Of a stretch of DNA of 64,000 bases, positions 21,537-32,850 are shown piece after piece. This DNA is from Spraguea lophii (taxonomy: Eukaryota > Microsporidia > Spragueidae). The position numbers and the translations under genes are program-made. Each line of letters starts with the position of its first letter. Within the stretch, counting starts at the first letter, position 1. The stretch is taken from NCBI GenBank assembly GCA_001887945.1, contig LDOQ01000261.1, positions 20,008 to 84,007 on the forward strand, in the 5' to 3' direction. The notes below the pieces were generated by a model that saw only the letters and a list, made by a program, of their open reading frames with translations, was not told the DNA's origin and did not search any database.

Positions 21537-22205
21537 ATGAAAGATGATATCTATTCCAACATTTACACACAAAAGAACAAACAATCTTCTCACGACACCA
21601 TTTCTGATGAAATACTTCAAGAAGCATCCAAATTAGAATCACAAAACTACTCTATGGCACATTCTGCTCGTAAGAATCTTCAATCAGCACAACAAACACA
21701 AAAAGAGACTGGTAAGGAGCTTATAAGTCAAGGAGAACAATTAAAAAATATAGAAGGAGATGCGAAAGATACGCATGAAAATGTAAAAAAGAGTGAGCAA
21801 TTGACAAAAGATATAAAAAAAGAAGGTAAGTTAATACATTTTGGAAATCCGTTTTCTTTTGTTAAAAAAATGTTTAAGAAAGACGATAAAAATGAAAGAG
21901 AATTAAAAACAACGTTAAATAAAAAGGATGAATCTAAGCATAATACGTATAAGAGTGATAAAAATAATAGTAAGAATGATAAAAATTTAATTACAACGGA
22001 TAAAGAGGATGTGCCAGGTGAGGCAAAAACAAATAAAGAATTAAATATGATATATAGTACATTGAAGGATATGAAGAAAGATGCATCAACACAGCAACAG
22101 GAAATAAAAAAACAGAAATTAACAACAGAGAGAATAGGTGCTTATAGTAAAGCATCAGAAGCTAAAATGAAAAAAACAGAAGAGGAATTAAAAAAGATAG
22201 AATAA
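21537..22205 (+). CDS. Sec9/SNAP-25-type Qbc-SNARE
   Basis: This 222-aa protein has two SNARE-like coiled coils. The first spans about residues 30-95 and includes ARKNLQSAQQTQKETGKELI and SQGEQLKNIEGDAKDTHENV, with a Gln at the expected central layer. The second spans about 162-222, including NMIYSTLKDMKKDASTQQQE, then IKKQKLTTERI. A basic linker containing FGNPFSFVKKMFKK joins them. Qbc SNAREs drive fusion of vesicles with the plasma membrane. There is no transmembrane segment and no Cys for palmitoylation, as in fungal Sec9. An upstream ATG at 21471 is open, but CCCC directly before 21537 fixes the start there. Confidence 0.8.
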   Translation: MKDDIYSNIYTQKNKQSSHDTISDEILQEASKLESQNYSMAHSARKNLQSAQQTQKETGKELISQGEQLKNIEGDAKDTHENVKKSEQLTKDIKKEGKLIHFGNPFSFVKKMFKKDDKNERELKTTLNKKDESKHNTYKSDKNNSKNDKNLITTDKEDVPGEAKTNKELNMIYSTLKDMKKDASTQQQEIKKQKLTTERIGAYSKASEAKMKKTEEELKKIE

Positions 22206-22759
22206 CGTAACATGTGATATAATGTAATTATAAATAGCTATAATTATAAATAGCTATGATAGAATGTGATTGTAAATAATATAATGTTATATAAACTATT
22301 AAAATAACTGTTAAACTATTAAACTGTTGGAAATAAGTATAAAATATTATAAATACGAATTATTAAAATAAAGTATATTTTTTATATTAACTGTTATTGG
22401 GTGTATAATAATCATAATGACCTCATAAAATTAAAAATATTTCTTGAAAAATATCTTTTTATTCCCTGGTATTTAATCTCTGAGAACAGTTGTGTTTGTT
22501 TAATTCAATTTTATATAATATTTAATTGAGATGTCCTTTTAATGTTATATTAGAAATTATTAGGAATTTAATATATTTTAGAAATTATGATTCGAAAATA
22601 AACATATTTAATATTATTTGAGAGGGATTGGGGATTTAAAAAATATGTCGAATAAGTAAATATTCGGGGTTTTCCAATGATTGTAAATATTCATATAAAG
22701 ATGTAAATATCATTGTAAATTTATAATTTATGTTAACACGACAAATCGTATTATTTAAG
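22206..22759. other. No gene seen
   Basis: AT-rich downstream region of the Sec9-like gene, with a short TAGCTATAATTATAAATAGC near-repeat just after the stop. Confidence 0.45.
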
Positions 22760-23110
22760 GGATATTATAATTGATGATATAAAATTACTATATACCGAAA
22801 CCCTTGAAATACTTTATCAATTTAATTTTAAAATAATAGTAGCTAATAATGAAGAGACTCTTAATCACCTTAAAAGATTATTATGAATTATTTAAATATA
22901 GTCTCCCCTTTTTTCTTGTAAATATTCCTGAGAGATTGGATGGCGATGGAATAATAATCAATTTCGATGAAATACTTATTACCATAAGATATAGAGATAT
23001 TTGAAGTATTATACCACCAAACATTGTTTGTATAGTATATAAACATAATAAGAAACAATTCATGTTATCTCTATCATTTATATTAAGATATGATTTATTC
23101 AGAATCCATA
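22760..23110 (+). pseudogene. Decayed coding-like remnant, unknown
   Basis: The plus strand reads IDDIKLLYTETLEILYQFNF, then IVANNEETLNHLKRLL, in one frame. After a shift it continues LVNIPERLDGDGIIINFDEI, then IPPNIVCIVYKHNKKQFML. The pieces are interrupted by a frameshift and stops. Composition suggests a former gene. A 96-codon antisense frame at 22881-23171 is less convincing. Confidence 0.35.
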
Positions 23111-23542
23111 ATACATAATTATTATCATAAATCATATTTAACATTATATTCTTTAAGATATACCATTTCACAATTAATCATTTAAGATAATTAATGCCAA
23201 AGACAAGAATCAATATTAATTGAATTGAAAGTATTTTTGACGTATTTAAAAAATTATGAAAAAAATATAATTCCAATTGGTTAGATGTGTGAATAATTTA
23301 AATAATTTTGTTTTAAATATACGTATAATAGAGATAGAAATAATGTAAAAATTCTTATACGTCTTGAAATATATTAAAAATGAATGTAATAAAAAATTAT
23401 TTTTTTCTGAGGGTCATCATTATAATATCATCAATCCTATAAATGTATTATCTTTAAATTAAAATATAACTTTTAAAATATAACAATACATAGATTAAAA
23501 TATGATAATAAAAATATAACTTTTAAAACATTTTATTTTTTC
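23111..23542. other. 3' flank of HSP90; no gene seen
   Basis: AT-rich, without a coding frame or obvious structured RNA. Confidence 0.45.
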
Positions 23543-25603
23543 TTATGCAATCTCCTCTACTTCTTCTACTTTATGATTTTCTTCTTTACCTTTCATAAAT
23601 TTAAATATACTTCTAGCATATGCTGCACTATCATCTAACCTATATCCACATTCTATCAATGCAGTATTGTATATCATATGTATATACTCATTAAGATCTT
23701 TGTCTTCATTTTCTACCATAACCTTCATTTTCTTAACAACTGGATGATCTAAATTTAATTCAACAATCTTTTTAGAAAGACCCATCATTTGCATAAATGG
23801 ATTATTTTCTGCACCTGGTTGTGATCTAATAATATTTTCCATAGCACTACTATGTGAATATTTGGTAGTACAGATAACACATGGAGAATCCATATTAACT
23901 TTTGCACTAACAACCTTTTCTACCTTAGAATCTAAGATTTCTTTTATTTTATTCATAAATGCTTCATTTTCTTTTACTTTTTTTTCATCTACTTTATTTT
24001 CTACTGGTAATTCTATACCCTCTGCATTAATTCTTTGGAATTCTAAACCATCATAAGTTTTTACATTCTGGAGCATTATTTCATCCATAACCTCATACAT
24101 AAATAATATTTCATAATCTTTAAATCCAGCTAAGAATGGAGAATTAAATACTTCATCCTTTGAAGAACCGGTAAGAATATAAATCTGTTTCTGATTTTCT
24201 ACCATATTTTTCTTATATTCGTCTAAGCTTATCATTTTATCGTTACTCTTGGTACTGTAGTATCTTAATACTTTCATCATTTTCTCTCTGTTAACATCAT
24301 CATCTCTTATTCCTAATTTAAGATTACTACTAAATTCTTTGTAGAATATTTCAAATTTAGCATCATCCTTAGAAATATCATCCATCATTTCTGTAACCTT
24401 TCTTAAAATAGTTTTTTTGATTAATTTCATAGTATTCTTACCTTGTAATATTTCTCTTGAGATATTTACTGGAAGATCATTAGAAGCTATTACACCTTGA
24501 ACAAAGTTACACCATTCAGGTAATTCTTCTATGTTATCTGTTACCAATACATTTTTGTTATACAATTTTATACCACTGTGTACTTTTTCAAACATTTTAT
24601 TAGGTGCTCTCTTTGGACAAAAGATCAATACATCGAAATTAATAAGACCTTCAAGCTTAGAGTGTTTGACAGCAAGATAATCTTCCCAATCATTGCTTAT
24701 TGCTTTGTAAAAACTTGAATATTCTTCAGTTGTACAATCAGAAGGTTTTCTGTTCCAAAGTGGTTTTTCTTTGTTAATGTGTTCTACTTCAGTGACTTTT
24801 ATTTTCTTTTTCTCTTTTATTTCTTCTACTACTGGTTCATCTGTTTCTTTTTCTTCTGTAACTTTGGTTTCTTCTTTCTTTTCTTCTACTTCTTCTTCCT
24901 TCTCTTTTTCTACGTGCAAATAAATTGGATATGCTACGAATGATGAATATTTCTTTACCAATTTTTTCAATTTACTTTCTCTTAAAAATTCTTTATCTCC
25001 TTCTTTTACATGCAAAATAATTGTAGTTCCATGTAATTCTGTTCCTTCCATTTCTTCAATTGTATAATCTCCTAATCCTGTACTAACCCATCTATGTTGA
25101 CTATCCAATGGATGTTTACTTATTACTTCTACTTTATCTGCAATAAGAAAAGCAGAATAAAATCCCAAACCAAACTGTCCTATTAATTGATCAACATTTT
25201 TATCTCCACCTTCTTTTTTGTAAGCCTCTTTAAACTTTTTAGTACCAGAACTAGAAATTGTACCTAAGAAATTAATCATATCACTTTTTGTCATACCTAC
25301 ACCATTATCTTTTATCACGAGTGTATTATTTACTTCATTTGGAATTATATCTATTCTCAACTCTGATGGAAGATGTAATTTACATCCCTTCTGCTTATAT
25401 TCATTGTACAAAGCAACTAATTTATCATTAGCATCACTACAATTACTTATAAGTTCTCTTAAAAAATAATCTTTAGCACTATAAACAGAATTAATGATAG
25501 TAGACATCAAAGATTCTACTTCTACATCATATTTATGTTTTTCTGTGTTTATGTTATCATTGTGAACATTTTCTTGTTGTGTTGTGTTTTTGACTTCAGT
25601 CAT
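23543..25603 (-). CDS. HSP90: Heat shock protein HSP90 (cytosolic type)
   Basis: The 686-aa protein has the full HSP90 layout. The GHKL ATPase domain carries YFLRELISN (47-54), DNGVGM (99-104), GTISSSGT and IGQFGLGFYSAF (141-152). It is followed by a Glu/Lys-rich charged linker near 235-275, the middle domain with KPLWNRKP and NLPVNISREILQ, and a C-terminal dimerisation domain. HSP90 is the ATP-dependent cytosolic chaperone for kinases and other clients. The C-terminus reads VEEVEEIA and lacks the exact terminal MEEVD that TPR co-chaperones bind. Only CC precedes the ATG. Confidence 0.97.
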   Translation of the reverse strand: MTEVKNTTQQENVHNDNINTEKHKYDVEVESLMSTIINSVYSAKDYFLRELISNCSDANDKLVALYNEYKQKGCKLHLPSELRIDIIPNEVNNTLVIKDNGVGMTKSDMINFLGTISSSGTKKFKEAYKKEGGDKNVDQLIGQFGLGFYSAFLIADKVEVISKHPLDSQHRWVSTGLGDYTIEEMEGTELHGTTIILHVKEGDKEFLRESKLKKLVKKYSSFVAYPIYLHVEKEKEEEVEEKKEETKVTEEKETDEPVVEEIKEKKKIKVTEVEHINKEKPLWNRKPSDCTTEEYSSFYKAISNDWEDYLAVKHSKLEGLINFDVLIFCPKRAPNKMFEKVHSGIKLYNKNVLVTDNIEELPEWCNFVQGVIASNDLPVNISREILQGKNTMKLIKKTILRKVTEMMDDISKDDAKFEIFYKEFSSNLKLGIRDDDVNREKMMKVLRYYSTKSNDKMISLDEYKKNMVENQKQIYILTGSSKDEVFNSPFLAGFKDYEILFMYEVMDEIMLQNVKTYDGLEFQRINAEGIELPVENKVDEKKVKENEAFMNKIKEILDSKVEKVVSAKVNMDSPCVICTTKYSHSSAMENIIRSQPGAENNPFMQMMGLSKKIVELNLDHPVVKKMKVMVENEDKDLNEYIHMIYNTALIECGYRLDDSAAYARSIFKFMKGKEENHKVEEVEEIA

Positions 25604-26464
25604 GGTAATGAAAAAATATTTTTATATAAACAAATAAATTTCTAGAAAAAATAAAAAATTTTCTAGAAGAAATAAAATTATGTATAAACAGATAAAAAAT
25701 GAAATTATGTATAAATAGATAAACAAATAACAAAATATTTTTTATAAAATAACAAATTTTATTAATAATAAATCAAGCAATAAAATAAATATTAGCAATA
25801 ATTATTATATTTATATATTATAAATGAAATATTTTCTTCTATATAATCCAACTAATAAAACGACACTGATAATCCATCTTAAAAATATTAAATTAATATA
25901 AAATGAGTTTTAAAAAAATCTTCTCAACTTATTTTGTATTTTAAAAAACAATAGAAGTCTAATAATGTAAAAATATAAACTTTTAGAAATTTAACTTAAC
26001 AATACAAACCTAATTATTCTATAAAATATCGTGAATATCCTTTAATAAGAAAGGAGAATAAAAAATCAATCCCAAAAACCTGACCGATTAAAATATAAAA
26101 TATATTATAGAATATAAAATAAATGTTAAATCTTTAGATAAAAGAAATATAATCAAAAAGAATAAAATTCAACCATATTCAGAAAAGTCCAGAGATCATA
26201 TTAATTCCTCTATTATAATTAACCATTAATTATCTTAATGATATTTTATTATTCAATATTATAATTAACTATTTATTATATCAATAATACTATCATACAT
26301 AAAATAAATATTATCGTATATACATAATAAAATATTATAATATAATAATTGGTTTAATTTTAACCAATAAATAATAATTTTATAAATTAAAACATAATCT
26401 TACCACCAACAGATAAATACAATCATATTTTTATTTATAAATTAAAATAATTATTTATTATTAC
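25604..26464. other. HSP90 upstream region; no gene seen
   Basis: Extremely AT-rich. I could not identify a heat-shock element with confidence, although GAA and TTC triplets are common (for example TTTCTAGAAAA and TTTTCTAGAAGAAA near 25635-25670). The region also has tandem-like AATAAATA tracts. Confidence 0.4.
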
Positions 26465-26670
26465 ATGCCAGATAAAGAAAATGAAAAAGGTTTTATTAAA
26501 GATATTTATATAAAATAAAAGAAAAACTTTTAACAAGAAAAGAAGATTTAAAATCCGTAGAAAAACAAACAGAAGAATTAAAAGATACAAGCAAAGAATT
26601 TAGAAATGAAACAAAAAATTTAAAAGAAAGATTAAAAAAGAAAGCAGAGGAAAGTAAATTTAATTTCTAA
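26465..26670 (+). pseudogene. Truncated R-SNARE (VAMP/longin-type) relic
   Basis: From about 26512 to the stop at 26670 the plus strand encodes IKEKLLTRKEDLKSVEKQTE, then ELKDTSKEFRNETKNLKERL. This fits the R-SNARE motif, with Arg at the zero layer followed by the KTxxL...SxxF pattern. The upstream ATG frame (MPDKENEKGFIKDIYIK) is in another frame and ends in a stop. No transmembrane anchor follows. It could be a frameshifted pseudogene, or an intact gene with an intron or sequence error. Confidence 0.55.
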
Positions 26671-27181
26671 TAAAATAAAATTTTTTATTCCATTAAAGAA
26701 GGATTTTATTCGTCTATTACTAAGATTTTAATATCAATATATTCTACAAACAATAAACCAATAAATAATTTAATAGAATAAATTTATTATAGATTTAAGG
26801 TATCTGTTAATTATAAATCAGAATTGGTTAAAAAGGAAAAGGAGACATTGATATTGAAAGGGAAATTTCAACATAAAATAAACATTAATCCAATACGAAA
26901 AAAAGCTCTGCTAATAATACTCTACCTAACCTCTAAACATACGAATAAATGTATAAATAAATAATAATTTTAATTGTAGAAATATGAATATAAAATAAAA
27001 CGTATTACAATTATTTATTTCCTAATTATAAAATTATTATACAAATAAATAAATATATTATTTAACAGAAAAATAATTATACAAATAAATAAATATATTA
27101 GATTTATTATCTTATCTCTTTGTATAATTTAAACGTTGTAAAAATAAAAAAAATTACCAAAAAAATATTTATGTTCTAAAA
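26671..27181. other. No gene seen
   Basis: 3' flank of the helicase gene. A plus-strand coding-like patch (FYSIKEGFYSSITKILISIY, near 26690-26750) follows the SNARE relic but has no anchor-like hydrophobicity. Confidence 0.4.
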
Positions 27182-29527
27182 TTATTTTTTTTCTGTTTCA
27201 TTTGATTTACTTAATTTTTCTATGTACGATGATCTATCAGATTCCTTTATTCTTTTTATTCCTTCTTTAATATTCGTATCAAGAATATTATTTTTTATTT
27301 TTACATTATAATTTTTATTATAAACCCTCTCTTCTTTATTTTCATTCTTTTCTGTTATATTTTCTATAGAAATATATTTTTCTATTATACTTTTTTTAAC
27401 ATTCTTTTTTTCTATTTTATTTTTTTTCATTTGTTCTACAAAACATTTATATTCTTCTTTACATTGCTCATACGATCTAACAGATATTAAATTATTCTTT
27501 ACCCAGGAACTAAGAAAATTCTTAACCCTATTTTCAGTATATCTACTATCTATTAAAAATACTGCACCATAATCATCTTTATGTCTTATCACTCTTCCCA
27601 ATGCTTGATTTATTGCTCTAAATGAATTTATTTCATACCATAAATTTCCTGTACCATTCTTTTTATCATTATATATTTTTTTTGACATAACACTAAAATC
27701 TCTTGTATTACTATACGGTAATCCTATCGCTATAACATTTCTACAATATTCATCACTAAAATCTATACCCTCACTAACCTTACCTCGGTATACAGCCAAA
27801 AGAAGTGGATTATGTTTTATATTACTTCTGTAAAGTTTTAATACGCCATCTAATGAATTTTTATCATTTCTATCTTTTATATCAAAATTATTCGTAGAAT
27901 CATTATTCCCTGATTTATTAGGCTCTGTATAAATTCTTCCATTGTTTAATGCTTGCAATTTATTTTTTATATTTTCCAAATAATGATACGATGGTACGAA
28001 TACTATTGTACCTCCATTTGTATTTTTATGTATTTGCTGTACTGTATGTGCTACACTTTTAATGTAATTAGGATTATTATTATTTTGATATGTATTTTTT
28101 AACTGTGTATTTCCATCATAAGATATCGACCGGATAAATATATTTTTATTATTTACAATGGATGGTGCTATGACTGTTCTAAATTTTGTATCTAATTCGT
28201 CTCCAATGATATTAAATGGTGATAATGTTCCTGATAGTAAAATTACAGTCTTAGTATTATCTACCAACGGCTTAAATATTATAGATGAGTCTAAAAGTAT
28301 GAAATTTAGTTTGTAATTATATTTCGATTTTCTATTATAACTGTTTTCATTTACAAATTCATATGCATATTCTTTGTCTTTTCCTTTGTTGAGAATCAAT
28401 TTGAATACAAATGCTACAGCTTCTATAAGATGGAGAGTGTGGTTGGATAAAACTTCTTTGGAACGTAAAATTTTTATAGCTTTTGAAATTCTTGTTACAA
28501 CATCAGAATCTATACACATTTTTAACAATTCTTTTTTTACGTCATCCGATGATTTATTATCCTCTTTTGTATCTTTTATGCTATTTTCTATATCTTTAAC
28601 ATCATTTGTTACATTTTTAACATCATTTGTTATATTTTTAACATTATTCTCATTTGTTATAGCAAAAATATCATCTTTATTTTCTTCTGTCCCATTGATT
28701 TTATTTTCTGCATATTTTCTTATTCTTTGCATAAAATTAATAATTATCAACGCCTCATCTTTCCCTTCATCCTTTAATTTTCTTTTATAAAGAAAAAGTA
28801 TTTCATTCATGCTAATTTCCAATTGCAAACTACTAATTTCCAAAGAACCCGTAGCCCTACACACATCCTCTATATTATGTGCTTCATCAATAATAACAAT
28901 AGCATCCTTAATATTTATACCCGTTGCAGTACGTATAGATGGATCCAACAAATAATTATAAGGTGCAAACGTAACAACAGATTTTTCAGAAATACTCCTA
29001 CTCGCATAATATGGACATGCTAACATTTTTTTACCCAAAGATTTAAATTCCTCGATATCAGTAATACCAACACCACCACTTTTACACCCACCATCTAAAA
29101 CACTTTTAACTAATTTTTCCCTATAATTATAATACACGCACTTATTCTCCCTCACCAAATTTTTACACCCAACATTTTTATCCCCCGTATTTTTACTATT
29201 CACACAATACAAATTTCTACTCGCCAACACAGAAATAGTAGGTCTATAAACAGTCATTTTCAACTGCGACACTAACTGATCCAACTGCTTATGCGTCCTA
29301 CTACAAATAAATATTTTTAATGGTTTACCATTATTCTGCACAGAATTAGCATATGCTAAAGATGAACATAATATGGAAAATGATTTACCAGTACCAGTAG
29401 GACTCTCAATAGCAGCAGGCGTGTTTGTTTGAATACTCGTTAATATAGAAGACATGGCCATTATCTGGGGTGCGTAGGGTGCATAGGGAAGTGTTATTTC
29501 TATGGAATTTATCTTTAATTTGTGCAT
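27182..29527 (-). CDS. Fe-S superfamily 2 DNA helicase of the FANCJ/RTEL1/Chl1 group
   Basis: The 781-aa protein has a Q-motif-like PYAPYAPQ, Walker A SPTGTGKS (42-49), and four Cys spaced as an iron-sulphur domain (about 108, 121, 130, 171). A DEAH box VIIDEAHNIEDVCR lies near 211-224, followed by SGTLSP, IVFVPSYHYLE, GKVSEGIDFSDEYCRNVIAI and QALGRVIRHKDDYG. These define XPD-like 5'-3' helicases. The DEAH surroundings and SGTLSP context look closest to FANCJ/BRIP1 or RTEL1 rather than XPD itself. Such enzymes unwind G-quadruplexes and recombination intermediates. A Lys/Asn-rich insert and tail look lineage-specific. GGG at 29528-29530 (CCC on the minus strand) abuts the ATG. Confidence 0.85.
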   Translation of the reverse strand: MHKLKINSIEITLPYAPYAPQIMAMSSILTSIQTNTPAAIESPTGTGKSFSILCSSLAYANSVQNNGKPLKIFICSRTHKQLDQLVSQLKMTVYRPTISVLASRNLYCVNSKNTGDKNVGCKNLVRENKCVYYNYREKLVKSVLDGGCKSGGVGITDIEEFKSLGKKMLACPYYASRSISEKSVVTFAPYNYLLDPSIRTATGINIKDAIVIIDEAHNIEDVCRATGSLEISSLQLEISMNEILFLYKRKLKDEGKDEALIIINFMQRIRKYAENKINGTEENKDDIFAITNENNVKNITNDVKNVTNDVKDIENSIKDTKEDNKSSDDVKKELLKMCIDSDVVTRISKAIKILRSKEVLSNHTLHLIEAVAFVFKLILNKGKDKEYAYEFVNENSYNRKSKYNYKLNFILLDSSIIFKPLVDNTKTVILLSGTLSPFNIIGDELDTKFRTVIAPSIVNNKNIFIRSISYDGNTQLKNTYQNNNNPNYIKSVAHTVQQIHKNTNGGTIVFVPSYHYLENIKNKLQALNNGRIYTEPNKSGNNDSTNNFDIKDRNDKNSLDGVLKLYRSNIKHNPLLLAVYRGKVSEGIDFSDEYCRNVIAIGLPYSNTRDFSVMSKKIYNDKKNGTGNLWYEINSFRAINQALGRVIRHKDDYGAVFLIDSRYTENRVKNFLSSWVKNNLISVRSYEQCKEEYKCFVEQMKKNKIEKKNVKKSIIEKYISIENITEKNENKEERVYNKNYNVKIKNNILDTNIKEGIKRIKESDRSSYIEKLSKSNETEKK

Positions 29528-29776
29528 GGGTGAAGATACAAAGAAGAAAATATTTTAATAGAAATACAATAATAATAATAAACGATTATATAGATGATTA
29601 TAGATTATTATAGATATGGTTATAGATATAGTGGATATAGACGGTGATAGATATAGATATATGGTAAGATATAGTTATAAAGGATTATATATATAGAGAG
29701 ATAATATTATAAATGTATAATAATCATTATGGTTAAATAATCTTCTATTTCTTCAAAGAAATATTATAAATTATAT
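29528..29776 (-). promoter_or_regulatory. Helicase upstream region
   Basis: On the coding (minus) strand the region is made of CTATATCTATCACC-like units ending in CACCC directly before the ATG. This is the same C-containing, G-poor polarity seen upstream of other conserved genes. Confidence 0.4.
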
Positions 29777-29878
29777 ATCAGTTAATACAAGTTTAAATAT
29801 ATTTTAGGAACCAAAGGTTATACCATAATAGACTACAGTCAATCAGAAAACTTCGATAACTAAAAGTTTCATTGTATT
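29777..29878 (+). mobile_element. SINE, 3' end fragment
   Basis: CAGTTAATACAAGTTTAAAT, TTTTAGGAACCAAAGGTTAT and CAGTCAATCAGAAAACTTCG align with the last 110 bp of the SINE at 46716 up to its tail. Confidence 0.7.
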
Positions 29879-29957
29879 ATAAAACATCATTTCATTATCA
29901 TAATATCAAAGATTATTACAATGATATTATGATATAAAGGTTCTAGAATGATGTTAT

Positions 29958-30196
29958 GATAGTAATGATAATAGTTTAAAGTATAATGGTATAATAATGA
30001 TAATAATTTAAAGTATAGTGGTATAATAATACAATAATGTAATAATATTGTAATGATAATAGTGTAATATACCATTACATCGTTATACTTCAGATTGTTA
30101 TTACAATATTATTGCATTATTGTATTATTATACCACTATACTTTAAATTATTATCATTATTATACCATTATACTTTAAACTATTATCATTACTATC
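29958..30196. repeat. 96-bp near-perfect inverted repeat (long hairpin)
   Basis: The left arm 29958-30053 and right arm 30100-30196 are reverse complements with only one or two differences, separated by about 46 bases. The arms consist of GATAGTAATGATAATAG and TTTAAAGTATAATGGTATAA style units. The hairpin lies between the divergently transcribed helicase and proteasome genes. Confidence 0.85.
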
Positions 30197-30366
30197 ACTA
30201 CTATAAATTATCATAACACTACCACCATCACATTATCATTACAAAAATAATATCATTTATAAAACATTATTATTTTTGTAACAAATAAATTGTTTCATAT
30301 TTTATTTTTATTCACCTATCTTTTTTATATTTTATGTATATTTATATTTTATTATGTTTTCTAAGA

Positions 30367-30477
30367 ATGAATATATCTCAGAATGTAGAAATAGATAATG
30401 AGACAAGAAGTAAATTAGTAAATATATTTAATAAAATAGCAAAAGAATATGATGATAGAGAGATGGAGATTGAATAA
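30367..30477 (+). CDS. Possible 36-aa micro-ORF or gene fragment
   Basis: A short frame encodes MNISQNVEIDNETRSKLVNI, then FNKIAKEYDDREMEIE. Its composition is balanced and helical, unlike its microsatellite surroundings. There is no CCC signal close upstream. It may be a fragment of a longer gene or a very small protein. No family was recognised. Confidence 0.3.
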   Translation: MNISQNVEIDNETRSKLVNIFNKIAKEYDDREMEIE

Positions 30478-30850
30478 TATAATTAAATATAATAATATAA
30501 AATATAGTAATGATAGTATATAAGTGATAGGAATTATATTATTATATTTAATTATTTTAATTAAAAATATTTTTAGTTTTAGCATCAGAATGATAAATAA
30601 TTATTTTTTATTTATTGTGTTTGGTTATTATTCTTTTATATTTATTTTATAATATTTTATTATATTAGTGATAGTAGTAATAATATATTTATTATTTCTT
30701 TATAATAACCATTACTCATATAAACTACCATTATACCATTACTCATATAAACTATCACTCTTATTATCACTCTTTCTTATTACCACACATATAAATCGTA
30801 TCACAGATATACAATTAATTATTTAATTTAATTTAATAACAATTACCCTT
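30478..30850 (+). promoter_or_regulatory. Proteasome subunit upstream region
   Basis: It contains a tandem pair of CCATTACTCATATAAACTA units near 30708-30758, then ATCACTCTTATTATCACTC, and ends with CCC at 30846-30848, two bases before the ATG. The coding strand is rich in C and poor in G. Confidence 0.45.
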
Positions 30851-31501
30851 ATGGTTTACGATAGATCATTAGCATTATTTTCTCCTGACGGTAGATTGAT
30901 ACAAGTAGAATATGCACAGAAGAGTTGTGAACAAGGAAGTAGTGTAATATATAATATTAATACAAATATTATCAGGGTGTGTATGGAGAGTAGGAATCAG
31001 AATTTATTATTAATTGAAGATAAAAATAAAAGATTAGCGTGTTTAGATCCTGATCTTAATTTTTATGCATCGTATTCTGGTATTAGTTCTGATTCTGATC
31101 ATATTATTAGATTGGGTAGAATTATTATAAGAAATTATAAATTGCAATGTGGAGAAGATATTCTATTGGATCAATTGGCGGAAATGTTGAGTGATAGTAT
31201 ACAGAAAAATACTATTAGTAGGGGAAATAGACCTTTTGGTGCAAAAATAGTATTGTTTGGATTTCAGGAGGGTGTGGCTAGAATATATGTTTTGGAGCCT
31301 GATGGTAATTATATAGAATATGAAAGAGGTGCGATAGGACAGAAAAGTGATGATGTTTTAGAAGCAATGGAAAAAAAAGATAATGGAGTATATGTGTGTT
31401 TGGAGGTTATGAAGGAGGTGGTGCAAAATGATAGTAATAGGATTATTATGGCGGAGATTGGACAGCATGGTGTTAGATGGTTGGATGTAGAAGAAATATG
31501 A
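30851..31501 (+). CDS. 20S proteasome alpha subunit (alpha4/PSMA7-Pre6-like)
   Basis: The 216-aa protein opens with the alpha-subunit signature YDRSLALFSPDGRLIQVEYA. It also has SRGNRPFGAKIVLFGF and VYVLEPDGNYIEYERGAIGQ-like segments typical of the outer ring of the 20S proteasome. YDR plus FSPDG at the N-terminus points to alpha4 among the seven subunits, but the isoform call is moderate. Alpha subunits are non-catalytic and gate substrate entry. Length is slightly below the usual 230-260 residues, as is common in reduced genomes. The next gene starts about 400 bp downstream. Confidence 0.9.
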   Translation: MVYDRSLALFSPDGRLIQVEYAQKSCEQGSSVIYNINTNIIRVCMESRNQNLLLIEDKNKRLACLDPDLNFYASYSGISSDSDHIIRLGRIIIRNYKLQCGEDILLDQLAEMLSDSIQKNTISRGNRPFGAKIVLFGFQEGVARIYVLEPDGNYIEYERGAIGQKSDDVLEAMEKKDNGVYVCLEVMKEVVQNDSNRIIMAEIGQHGVRWLDVEEI

Positions 31502-32362
<861 letters not shown>

Positions 32363-32683
32363 TAAAAGTTATTCTTAAAAATATTTTGTTTATAATAATT
32401 TTAAAATTTATTTTTGTGTGAATAATGTGATAGTGATGAATAAAATATTATATTTCGTATAATATATTATATTCATCATTGAATTAACTATTTCTGAATA
32501 TCTATGAATATTTAATAGTTTTGATAAAAATTAACTATTTCTGAATATTTCTTTTTAAAAATATTAACCTTTAAATTATATTTTAAAAATTAATATAAAC
32601 ATTTATGAATATTTATAAATAGTTTTGAAATATTGTTAACCTCATTATAAACTTCATTTTTCTCATTTTCACTTTTTTATTTT

Positions 32684-32850
32684 TATATGTTAATAACACT
32701 CTGGAAGATAAAATAAAATGAGATTAATGCATATCTGTAATAAAATCAATCAGTATAAATTTAAATGTATCTTAATAACCAAAGATTATAAACCATGGTA
32801 AAACGCATCCGACCAAAAAATTTCTATAAATAAAAGTTCTATTAAAAAAA
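32684..32850 (+). mobile_element. SINE, 3' fragment
   Basis: AACACTCTGGAAGATAAAAT, AAAATGAGATTAATGCATAT, CAATCAGTATAAATTTAAAT and CTATAAATAAAAGTTCTATT follow the 3' third and tail of the SINE at 46716. The head and body are missing. Confidence 0.75.

Noticed and set aside
22881..23171. 96-codon minus-strand frame
   Set aside because: The opposite strand gives a more protein-like reading with frameshifts, and no start signal is present.
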